DNA of 64,000 nt from Naganishia liquefaciens (Eukaryota > Basidiomycota > Tremellomycetes > Filobasidiales > Filobasidiaceae). A model generated the notes under the pieces. It worked only from the letters and a program-made list of their open reading frames with translations, made no database searches and had not been told where the DNA came from. Every line of letters starts with the position of its first letter. Positions within the stretch are counted from its first letter, which is position 1. The stretch is taken from positions 496,001 to 560,000 of the forward strand of contig BLZA01000058.1 of the NCBI GenBank assembly GCA_013423385.1. The letters are read 5' to 3'. The position numbers and the translations under genes were made by a program. Positions 22,487-33,410 of the stretch are shown here, piece by piece.

Positions 22487-25400
22487 TCACCGGGTACCGA
22501 GGGCCTTTGCTAGCTCCATCATAAAAGTCTCGCAAATACTACTGAAGTAGAACTACTCGCAAAGAATCAGCAAAATGACGTTGGGACGAGCGGATGATGT
22601 ACCTCGTGCTCGGAATTGTGATCGGCGACAGCGTTGTGAGCGAGTTCGTGTGCAAGGGAAAAGAACCAGGAGACCATGGCTTCCTGGGTTTCCCCCAACA
22701 TGACTGCCTGATCGTGCCAGGCCAAGTAATAACGTCTGCAAAGGATTCAGTGCCAATCCCTCCCTCCCATCACATGCTGAGACCCACGCATTCAGGTAGA
22801 GTGCACCACCTCTATTGAAGGCGATCAAAGGGCCTACGGAGTCGTAGAATACCGATAATGAAGAGGGATCAAGCTGAAGATGGGTTATCATTCCAAAACA
22901 GTAATATGAGCGATGAATAAGCCGTACCCTGAATATGGTCGCAAGGGGTAGAATGACCGCGCTCGCAAAGCGTTGTATCGCCAAGTCATGTTTTTGCATC
23001 AAAGTCGAAGAGTCGGGAATATCTAGGGATGACGCTCAGTCTGAGTACCCCTCGAGTCCGTTACCAAACTCACCTCGTGAAACGAATAAGCGGATTCGAG
23101 TGCCTGAAACTTGACCTAGCGAAAATGGGAGACTGGCATTAGCGAGCCTTTGTGTGAAAGCGTTGGAAAGCTCACCCGCTGCGGTCAGATCCGTCTTGAC
23201 ACCAGTCAAATCACAATATGCGTCTCCGCTTTCGCGCACAACACTGCGTTGCGGTTCGCTTACGATATCTTTCGACATATCCGATCGACTAGCAGCAACG
23301 GCGCGTAATGCATTGTCACCTGTCAGTTGCCAAGTTTCAGAAAGTGGTCTAGCGAATAACATAATCTGCACTAACGTATATTGGCGAAAGGTGTAACCTG
23401 ATCGAGGACATCAGCAGACTGCATTTAAATTCAGAATTATCCAACTCACCTCGCTCGACGGTGGATTCGACGAAGTTGACCGCTGTGAGTCCGGTATTGG
23501 GGTCTGCGGAATGTCTGTTCCACCACCGAGACCACCACCAGTGCCTGGTCCGTTTGCGGAACCTGACTTGAACTTTTGCCGGAGATTGTTCATGAGAGAA
23601 GTTCCAGATAGCTTCGACGTGCCCAGAGACGAGATCGACGGTGTTCTGGTATGATCGCTGGACGTGCGGGAACTGTTGCTATTCGGCTTGTTGTCGCTGC
23701 TAGGCATCTTCGTGGAGGTGGCTTGTGATTCTCCACCTTTGCGTTCCATATCTGCAACGGATTGTCGATCTTGGTATTCTGCCTCCCGAGCAAGACGTTC
23801 AGCTTTTTGTTGATTCAGAATACGATCAACTGGGAGATCGCAATATCACACAAATCAATTCTTTGATATGACTACCAACTCAGCCTAGCTTACCGTTGTA
23901 TCCTCTTCGCTTGAGCGCCGCCAAAGGAGTGGAAAGAATGCTAAATTGACGTGAATACCGCGTAGACCTACGGTCCCGGATGGACTCACGTCATCAGCAG
24001 TAAAGGATCATCCGGACGAACTTTCCTAAACAAAGCTTTCACCAATGCCAGTGCCACTCTGGCAGAAGGAAGATGTCAACGTAGGAAGGGCAAAAGAAGA
24101 AGTATGGACGTACTCGAACATGTCCACCTCGACACTCTGGGAGATGTAAAGATTCACTAGATCGCCACGTCCTTTCAAGACACAGGCGGAGACAGCCTGT
24201 ACATTGGTCCGTTCCATCAGCCCTTGCTTCAAGGTTCTCTTCAGATGGATCGAGGTGACCTGATATACAGCAAAATTCTTGTCTTTCTTGAGCCATTCGA
24301 GACCGATCTCCGCGTTGTTTCGAGTGCGGTCCGAGTAGAATAAGGCCAACCGCTCGAGCACGAGTTTGCGAAGCGATGCAGCTGAGTTGCTAGCGATTGG
24401 CGTGCCGGATGATCTGTACTCCTCCTTGATCAGGGACGTTAAAGACTGGCTGCCCAGTTTCATGTAAAACTCTTCAAGCATATCTTCCTGTAATTCAAAG
24501 AGGATATGAGCGCAAATCCCAGAATCTCGGTTTGCATGAATGTCGCCATCGTACTTGTGGAGCCGCCTTGATGTCACCCGCGAACAAAGAATATGCGTGG
24601 GGATCGTCAATGATACAGATCTATTGTCAAGCTCAGTCAGAAGGAGGAGATTGTTCTCAGAAAAGGCCGAAACACACCTCTTTCGGCTTAGCCAGATCGT
24701 ATTCCAGCAAGACCGAGGCCTCGTCATCATCTTCCGTGACGATTCCCTTCGCGGGAACACTCGAAGCATGCTTCTCTTCCCGTTGGGAATGTTGGCCAAC
24801 TCGATGAGAAGCCAAAAGGAAAGCCGAGCGAACCATCTGCCTCTTCAGATCCGAGGCAAAGGTAGAGTAGCTCGCAGCGAGAATGCGAAGCTGGGCCAGA
24901 TATCTAAGCAAGGTAGGTCGTCAGCGATATTGTCATCAGGAAGAGCATTCGGATGGACCCACAAATCCTTTGTTTGAGCCAGTCCCAAAAACCTCTCCGG
25001 GTTTCCGACAATCAGTCCGGCCAGCTGCTCGATACTTGGCTGGCGCTTCACACCGCAAGCCTCGAGGAAAGAATTTGCCGCTGTCCCATAATCGACGTAA
25101 AGAAAGACGCGTTGGTATACTGAATAGAGGTTGGACGAAGTTGAACTGTCCTCTTGGGGTCGGAAGAAGATCTCGTTAGGTCGACACAGGCTGACGTCGA
25201 TCTTGGCCGGATTGCGGGTATCTCGTACGCGAATGAAAGGGATATTGGCTAATTTGGCCAAGGGTTTCGTTGGATCTCGATAAAAATCTGGAAGCAGGCG
25301 AATCAGTGCGCCTGGCAGCTGTCTGCTATGATCCACTCACCCCCTAAACGAGTGGACATGTATTCCAGATATCTGATACACTGCTCGACGTCCAGAGGTG

Positions 25401-28400
25401 GGGAGTCGATCACTCTTCTCGCGACTTCTGATACTGGTGGATCTTTCAACAGCTTCAATTTCGTTGCAACATCCTCGTTGATTTCGGCGGAATCCACAAC
25501 GGCGAATCCCATCACCTTTACTGCTGGATTCGTGAACGCGGCAGACGGTTTGGCGAGGTATTTTGCGCTAGAGTCGGGCGCTATAGCAGGTACAAAAGCA
25601 AAGTCTGAATGTGAGACAGCGCTGAAGCCTGCGTAATGGTTGAGGTATTTCAAGAGGTAGGCAAAGGCCGCAGACCGCTTGCGCGCGTCTGTAGGATCGG
25701 AGGCGATAGCTAGTAGCGCTGGAAGAGATATGTGTCGCTTGACTCCGAGTGAGAAGGCAAACTGCGCCTCTGGCGAGTTCGGCTTCCATGCGTGTCCCCA
25801 ATCCAGCACTTCCACACCCAGGTTTTTGTGTTCTTCTGTAGGCTCGTACAACATGTCTGGCACACGCCTGATGACTTTTGTATCCGGTAAGGTCGAATCT
25901 ACTTCGACCTGCCGCGGTAAGACCGGAAATGCCTGTGTCTTGCGAAGTCTTGCCATCTCGTGGTCAGTTAATGTTGACCTGACAGAGACCAGGTATTTGA
26001 CAAGCTCGTAGCAACTCCATTTTTGATTGCCGACCAAGCGAGAGAATACGAGTTGCAATTCGACATGCGAACGCACTCCTAAAGCTGTCAACATGGAGCG
26101 CAGCGGACCCTTGATTGTCAGCGACGGAAGATCGATGATAGCCAAGTCGGGGAACAGGTCGACATCGGAAAAGTATGCGTCTTGCGGTTTGGCAAATCCT
26201 GTCCGTGTTGGCAGACAAGCAATCTTGTTCATGGTGATCTTCAAATGTTCTTTATCGCCGGCAGACAGCTTGTTCCAAGATCGAGCCATGGTAGCCAAAA
26301 CCTTTTCCACGAAAGGAGCGGAATATGTCAGGTCGTGTTCCTTAAGAGCGGTCTCCGGCGTCGATGAGTCCGCAGTGGTAATGGAAACGAGATATCTGAG
26401 CCATTCGACAATGCTCAGCTCGTGCCAGTCGAACGCAAACGCGAGTTCTGATGGATTGCCTATCTGCTTGGAGATGGCATAGGGTAGTGTCTCGTTGGGT
26501 ATCGGCATTTCCGTTGGGATCGTCGCAGGATTGAGCCACGTGTTGATGTCCGCGAGCCTGACAATCCTTTCCTTGTTGGAGGCTGCAAGTGAATGGAGGA
26601 CACGGAGAACTGCTGCATTCATGATCTTTGCCCTAAGGCGTCCATCGAAGGCGGGGTTCTTGGTCATGCTGATCCACCAGCGAATGAGTCCTACCGCCTT
26701 CTCTTCGTCTAATGGATTCCGCTCCAGGGCATCGACCACATCGTCCAATCCGATGTCCTTCAAGAGGCTTCGCTCCCGCAACCTTGCAATCACAGGTTCC
26801 TCGTTTGACTGTTTCGCCAACTCCGGGATCAGAACAGCCACGGAAGGCAGCCAAGGTGTTAGTTGCACATGCGGCATTCGCACTGATGTGACGGGCATGG
26901 GCCCTTTTGTACTGATAATATGAAGCGGCGAAGCGGTATGCGTCGCAAAAAATGCCGATTCGATATGTGTACTGACGAGCCCGGAGGGTGTACTTGGGTG
27001 AAAGGTAAAAAAGCGCAGGAGATGTATCGCTTGCTTCGATATCCTCGCCCTTGCCTGGATGATATCAGACAACAGGCTATCATCTGGCCCGAGCGATATC
27101 CAGAGATTCCTGAACCGTTCCATTTCGACCGAGTAGACACCCCTCGCTAGCCATCCAACTGTCCACAGAAGCTCCTTGTTCCAGATGCTGACCCATCGGT
27201 CCTGTAAGTCTACGCTCTCTCGCTCCACTGTTGGGATGAAGCGCGCCGAGACGTGACCTCCAAGACCGGTCGTCTGCGCCGTAGGTTGGCCGATGAAGAT
27301 TCGGCCGGCGGTCGAGCTGGATGCGCTGTTGCCGGAAGACAATTCGTGCAACGGCGGCTGAATCCCGGAAAAGATGCTGCCGGTGCTGGGTATGGTCTCG
27401 GCGACCCCGATCTCAGTTTCCATTTCCTCGTGCGGCTCAGAATAGATCAGCTGCACCTTGGTTTTCTTAGGTGCCGCCTTCTTCGTCGCACGTTCCAGTT
27501 CCGTTGCAAATTGACCGGTGACGGTGCACTCGACATCGGTTCCGATAACGCGGATCGTACGTGCCGCTGGCAATTTCTCCTCGAGGTTGACGACTTTTGG
27601 TTCAGGTTGACGTGTTGGCTGAGGCTGCGTAGGCTGAGTTGATGTTGCCGAGCGTGACCACAAGGATGACGCCGACTGCAGCATCGCGCCCCATCCTCCA
27701 GCGGAGTTCGTCAATTTCACCACTGATGGAACTGGTGGAAGCGGGGGCGGCGTGTATCCGGAATGAAGTAGCGCACGCATCACCGAGGCTGATATCTTGA
27801 CGGTCGTAGAATTGATGTTGTGAACGCGCATGATACCGCCAGGTGAAGTCGATCCCATGTCCCTCGGTACCGCAGACCCTCCCCAAAATCCGCGACTCTG
27901 CGGTTCTTTCGCCTTCTCCTGAGCAACGTTGATCTTCTCCAAGACTCCAACGTCTTTGTCGATCGTCAGCATCTCCCATTCATCGACATACATCTCGATC
28001 CGGCGAATTGTGTGCATGAAGGTCAACGAGGTGATGAGGAACCGCGCAAAGTCGAGCGGCTGGTCAAGAGGCGTCGGTGTTCGGAGATCCATCGTGAACG
28101 AAGTCCATGGGTTGCCCGAACTTGAAGGTGAATCCTCGTCCGTTGTCGTTGTACTTTCGGCGGGTTTCCGTTCTCCTGTCCGTGCATACAGCTGATCCCC
28201 GCCATCCTTCCAGTAGAAACCCATCCATCTGGTTCCACTGACGACCATTGGCTGTTCCGTCACGCTGAACAAGGCATAAAACCCCACACCAAATGCACCG
28301 ATCTTATCCTCATTCGGGTTCCCCTCCGCAATCTTTCGCAGCCTGTCCCAATCCTGCTCCCGAAACGGAATACCGTCATTGAGGAGGACATATTTGTTGA

Positions 28401-28623
28401 TTGACGTATGCTTGAGATCCGCAAGATCGAGCTTCTGACCATCCCGCTTGTCGCTCTCGAACCGGATTTTGACCGTCTTGGCTCCTGCATCATCTGCATT
28501 CTGTAGCAGCTCACGAAAGATGGTGAATTCGCCAGAATAGCGCGCAAGGATCTTGTCGATGAGCGCGCGCTGGTTGACCTGTACCGATATATCGGCGCCG
28601 CTATCCCAGTTGATACCGGACAT
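22487..28623 (-). CDS. Sacsin/HSP90-type ATPase protein (DUF3684 family) with C-terminal HExxH motif
   Basis: Fifteen exons read from 28623 down: 25341..28623, 24963..25287, 24678..24903, 24555..24620, 24114..24487, 23990..24058, 23894..23940, 23450..23829, 23376..23397, 23176..23319, 23074..23115, 22928..23022, 22788..22873, 22603..22735, 22487..22552. They total 5358 nt with every phase closing (1785 aa). The N-terminus has the GHKL ATPase landmarks of sacsin-like proteins: ELLQNADDA, then NDGIPFREQDW and GAFGVGFYALFS. The middle is the large DUF3684 region. A Ser-rich linker (exon 8) leads to a conserved tail with YYLAWHDQ and SLAHELAHN..HNSEHEF, ending LAKALGTR. HELAH is an HExxH zinc-protease-type motif with nearby His and Glu. 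A chaperone-like role is inferred from sacsin. Confidence 0.88.
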
Positions 28624-30677
28624 GCTGAAGGTCTATAGGATAGGCGTGCTGATGGGTGAATGGCTGTCCTCTGAGCTTCGCCACTTGAACGCCAACTTGA
28701 ACGGTTGTTCGTTACGCAAGCCAAACGATCGAGCTGCGGCCTTATCCGAATGTTGATGATCGAGCTTGGAGACAGTCTCGGGACTGTCCCCCGGCCACGC
28801 ACACTCGAAAGAATGAAGGTTCGACTCTTCATGTAGTCGCTGCCATTCATCACCCTTACCTCACTTATGCCGGGCGGTCGGGAGTGCCTCTAAAACCTTT
28901 CATGGTCTTACCACAGAACTGCTGCGGCCTGCAAGGTGGCATTCCGATATGACGCTAGGATTCCGCTACCCCCTTCCGTGAGTATTTCTCCTTCTCAGCG
29001 TGTTGCATGCTTATTCAGCCCCAACAGCATAGATGGGATTCGAGTATCCCTTGGGTCAAGAAACAACCACACTTCCCGAGGGGATGTTGGCGTCTATATC
29101 ATTCAACCTTGAAACAACTCGACACGGGCACAAACAAGCCGATGATCGGATATTGGGGAGTCGGGAAGCGGATGCTGCATGCTTATCAGATGCGGGAAAG
29201 GAAAGTTGCCGGTGGCACAGGTACGCGATGTTTAGCCCCAATCGCCTTGCTCCTTGCATATAACTCTGTTTCCCTGTAGCATTCTCGACACGACCCAGTC
29301 GCGGTTGGCATCCATGCGGCGCGATCTGCGTGCCAAACTTTCGCAGCTGGTCACCTATCTTCGCACCGCGCACCGCGGGTCTTTCTTTCGACGCAAGCAG
29401 CATCAAGCTCGATCCTACATCACGAGACTGTATGAAGGGAACTCGTACGAAGCAACTGCCGTCTACTAAGAGCCCCGTTTGACAAGTCTCTAGCGAGTGA
29501 ACGGGGACTGAAGCCGCTCTATCGCTATGCAGCATCGAAGACGCTTTCCGCTGCAGCTTCAGAATACCGTAGGATGCAGTGATCGGTACGAGAAAGAACA
29601 GGCTTGAATTGGAACTTTGGGTCGCTAAAAGCCATCGGCGCAAGAGGTGTATATTGTTTGGCATGTCGATCTCGTTTCAAAGGGCACGGTCCGGTGACGC
29701 TGTCTCTCGGGCGTCATATGGGGATCAAACCGTTTAACACTGCCTGTTTATATATCTTCCGATCAAGCAAAGACGCAGCTTTCACTTATGCTTGAATTAC
29801 TCACGCTCACGCCTTCGATTGACCAAAGTCAGCCACGGATTCTCTCGGAACCATGGATGTCCCTTGCCCGCAAGGCTTTTGGGTGTGGCAATGATTGCGA
29901 TACCGGCATACTAATCATCACCAGGATACAAGCAGTAAAATCGCAGTTGGAACCGATCGACAACCATCTGATTGCAAACTTGACCATCGTGTCAAATACA
30001 AGTAAATGGAAGCGACTTTACTGCATCGCTTTGCTATTTGCTATGCGTGTGTGGCCGTTTGCGGAAAGAAAAGTGAACGCATAGCGAGTTATCGTCTGAA
30101 TGGATTATTCTACCGTCGGCATCGTACTATCGTTGGTGATATCAGACAAGGATGCCGAAGTCGGGTGTCGTTTTTGTGATATGATCTTCACAGAAAAGAA
30201 TGGCAAGTGACTTCAGTGTCCGCTGTTGGCTACGGTGACAGTGTCTTCTTTGCGGGTGTAGGTGCATCGGAAGTCCAAGCGCTTCGAAGTCATCCGCGAA
30301 AGACGTAGCGTCTGATGTGCGATTCCCCATCCTCTTCCTCGCTGTCATTTTCCATCTGCAGCTCGATCTGCCCTGTCCACATCGATTGGAGTACTGATGA
30401 CACGGTCGGGTTAAGTTCTCTTGCCAAGGTGACGAAGAGATCGGATCATCGCCGAGTACGCGATACCCATGTGGGTGAAGATATGGCTGAAGAATCCGCT
30501 TGAGGGACCCCTATTCACTCAGAGAGTTCCTTCGAGCTAGCTTATGATACTGGCCAGAGAGGTCCAGCTAGTCATACAGCTCACATCGGAGCTGATCCGA
30601 AAATGAGATGGGAATTGCCAAGTATGTTGTAACGTATGGTGACGAGAGTGCATTCCTGCTGTCAATTGATTCTGATC
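28624..30677. other. Gene-poor stretch with F-box-family remnants
   Basis: Promoter side of the ATPase gene, then about 2 kb without a supported gene. The plus ORF at 29788-30084 contains SLARKAFGCG, similar to IARKVFGVDG of the F-box-like gene. The minus strand at 30330-30500 aligns with 20925-21090, and 30520-30677 aligns with 21855-22010 in reverse. The minus ORF 29056-29664 (202 codons) has no recognisable domain or splice partner. I treat these as decayed copies. Confidence 0.45.
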
Positions 30678-31264
30678 CGCAGCCGGCTGAGTGAGCTCTA
30701 CTAGTACTGATAGAGCTTGAAACATGTCCCAGTACCAGCTTCCACGTGACGTGGTGGTAAGCCTGCCTCCCGAAAAGGCTCGGACTCGTTCCAGTTATGT
30801 TAGGGCTCATGTTCGAGACTGATCGGCAGCAAAGGACTTTTGTATAAGTCCGGCAGGTTCACGGTCCAGCAAATCTGCTTGGTAAACCGTTTACCACGTA
30901 ACCCAGCTCCCTGTTGCTGACGGCCGGGCTTGTTTCCGGAGCCGAGTCATGGCGCAATCCGCGTTGAGGTTGACATCATGTTCTATGATGATCGACGCTC
31001 AGCCGTACGATCAGGTGTAAACGTAAGGCAGCCATCAATGCAAGGAGGCCTAGAAGCCGGCCTAGTGCCATACTCCAATGAAAAGGCTGCCGAACGCGAA
31101 GAAGCCCTGTATCTGATCGTACGGTACTCACAAGGAAGTCTCTTTTTTTTTTGCATGTTGAATAATCTGTAAATTGGGGCAAGCTGTATTACTTCATGTT
31201 AAAAGCTATCTATCAAATGTTTGGGTTGGGGCACGGAGAATCGACCCCTTCGTTCTATCACTGC
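30678..31264 (-). repeat. Right arm of the 587-bp near-identical inverted repeat
   Basis: Reverse complement of 21268..21854 with one difference seen. The two arms enclose 8823 bp that contain the large ATPase gene. Just outside, 31265-31450 still aligns with the reverse complement of about 21090-21267, with many differences, so the identical block sits within older homology. Confidence 0.85.
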
Positions 31265-31605
31265 TCCGCTGACTCTTGGGCCTTTCAGTCGCATATCACC
31301 AGCATTCACCCATTCCCCTTCAATGAGCTACTTAGCCTGGTGCAACAAGCGCAGCCGTGTGCCCTCTCGAGCGAGTATCACGAAGGCTGAAGGTAGACCT
31401 AGATCATCGCATTGCGACGTCCGAGGTTCCGCTTGGGGAATCGAATGCGTGAAGACGTCAGCGTATAACCATTGCTTCATACACTGCTCGAGGCTTTGCC
31501 TCTAACCTTTGCACCTGATGTACATGCTAACAGGGACAACTCGAACGCAATAATAACAATGAATTTGCCATTTATTTTCATTTCCGCTTCAGCCCAGCAA
31601 AGTAT
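31265..31605. other. Diverged homologous flank and 3' side of the sirtuin gene
   Basis: Up to about 31450 it is homologous in reverse to 21090-21267 (for example CCCCAAGCGGAACCTC against TCCCAAGCGGAACCTC). The rest is 3' flank of the sirtuin gene. Confidence 0.45.
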
Positions 31606-33131
31606 CTAACCGTTGCTTGCTGAGTGTTGTACTTTGATACGTCTATCTAGCCTCGACACGACAGTATTGCATTCGCCTTGCAAGAAAAGCTGGAGCAAAG
31701 ACAGGCATGTGGCAAAACGAGATCGCGGCGTTTCAAGGGAGGCTAACTTACAGCTCGCTCCATCCCTTTGATGCGTTCGCGATTTATCACGATGTGATCT
31801 ACTCCCGGAAGAAGGCCTACAGGAGTCGATAGGTCAGGGGTGAGTCCTGGCTGAGCAGCATGCGCTAAAAATGGACACACCTGGAATATCCTTCACGGGC
31901 GGTATCAGCAGACTTGTGCCCATCACGATCAGCAAGTCTGCGTTCGGGGCGTCTTTGGCTAATTGGGCGTGAAAGCTTTTCGGTACAGATTCATGAAAGA
32001 ATGTAATATCTGGCTGATGAAGATCCTGTCAATGGAACTCTGTAGGATCGGACAAGAGTACTCACCTTATAGATTCCGCTTGCTCTGAAGAGGCCCTTCT
32101 TTCGTGCCGTCCGTGCTGCATCTCGAGCTGAGCAACGGCTACACCGCGGGATGTCTCTTCTTTGTAGCGTTACTCGCAGAGTGGCGGTCTCGACACGGTG
32201 TCTGCATGAGATACAGCTCGACGTTGAAAGAGAGCCTGTCAGCAGAGGATAAATAAGAGAAGCAATGGGAGAGGATGGTATCGGCAACTAACCATGACAA
32301 TGGACCACTCGCTTGATACCCGCTAGCGTCTCGAGGCCGTCGATATTCTGCTCTGAGCACTGCATCAGCTTCACACAATCAGCTACTGCGGCGGTGCGAG
32401 GTGAACCTGTGTATATTGGCGCAAAAGCTGGAGCCATACCCAGTCAGGATGCCTGTGTGGAATGACTCGCTGCGATACTTGCCTTTCCATCTTCCTCCAA
32501 CCGCTTGATCCACAAATGTGCCGCGCTCGGCCGAACGCGTTCCGGAGGTAGCAATCTGTGGGCATGGTTGCTACAGAGGTATGAGTCGCCCGATCACAGA
32601 TGCGTTAAAAGGATACATACTAGAAAATTTGGGGATCGGAGCGAAAGATATTGATATCAAAGATTTCTTGCGGGTCTGCAATCTGGAGCTCTGCGTCGAA
32701 TTGCACGCGACGGGCGGACGTGGTTCGAATCCTTGATGAACGCCTCTTTACGTATTGCTCCTCTTTCCCTGTCTCTTTCTCTGATTCCGCTTGTGCGTCG
32801 CCTGCCGCGTCTACCCGACTCGCCAATGCCTCATCGTCTCCTCTATTCAGCAGCGCATACAACCCATCGCGCGATCTGAAATCTTTCAGTGTCCCCGTCA
32901 GTGACGTCACACGGCACGAAGAATCACGCCTCTCAGCTCACCTGGTATCCCACTTGACGTTGAGATTCCGGCTCCCGTGACCACCATGATACGCTTTGAA
33001 CTCCGAATCAGATCCGCGGCGCGCTGGTATTCCGCTTCGTCCGGGTCGGCTGGCGGTGGTGGATCTGAAATTCGACGTCGTTTCCGCGAAGCTTGCGACG
33101 GATTAGATTGTCGGGTTGATTCCTGCGTCAT
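31606..33131 (-). CDS. NAD-dependent protein deacetylase (sirtuin, Hst3/Hst4-like)
   Basis: Nine exons read from 33131 down: 32942..33131, 32621..32882, 32483..32570, 32407..32427 (21 nt), 32293..32347, 32066..32235, 31881..32013, 31752..31816, 31606..31689; 355 aa, all phases close. Class I Sir2 motifs are VVTGAGIST-SGIPDFRSRDGLY (split by intron 1), YTQNIDGLE (split by intron 4), the catalytic VVHCHG, a zinc site CISC..RCSRC, and VMGTSLLI plus VINRE for NAD binding. A basic N-terminus (RKRRR) may be a nuclear signal. Intron 3 starts GCAAGT, a GC-AG intron needed to reach the 21-nt exon LLRQYTQ. Sirtuins remove acetyl groups from histones and other proteins; the Hst3/4 subtype is a guess from the spacing of the first motif. 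Confidence 0.92.
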
Positions 33132-33410
33132 GGTATCGTGACGACGAGGGACGACCCGCCGTCGACGACGACTGCCGTCTTGCGAACTGCTTGACCGCTT
33201 CGATTCGAGTGTCTTGCCTTGTTCTCGATCGCTCGGGGCATCTTTAGTCCGCGCGTATCAAGCGACAACCAGACCCCTGACGTTCGCTTCTTTCGACATC
33301 CCGAGGATTCCATTCCATGACATCTAGATACAGTATGATAATGCTACAGTCCAACCCCAGAATGACCCCCTTTACAACCTTTCTAAAGCTGAACCCCCCT
33401 GCCTCGCCGC

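Noticed and set aside
23366-23449. Single long intron joining exon 8 of the ATPase gene to IMLFARP
   Set aside because: It closes the frame but drops the conserved VTPFANI block. Two introns of 52 and 56 nt with a 22-nt exon keep it and give standard intron lengths.
29056-29664. 202-codon minus-strand frame in the gene-poor region
   Set aside because: No family resemblance and no splice continuation. The region otherwise holds decayed copies.
21268-31264. Reading the inverted arms as a DNA transposon or MITE pair
   Set aside because: No terminal inverted repeats or target duplications at the arm ends, and homology runs past both ends of the identical block.
32721-32732. GGTTCGAATCC, like a tRNA B box
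   Set aside because: It lies inside sirtuin exon 2, and no cloverleaf or A box is found at the proper distance.
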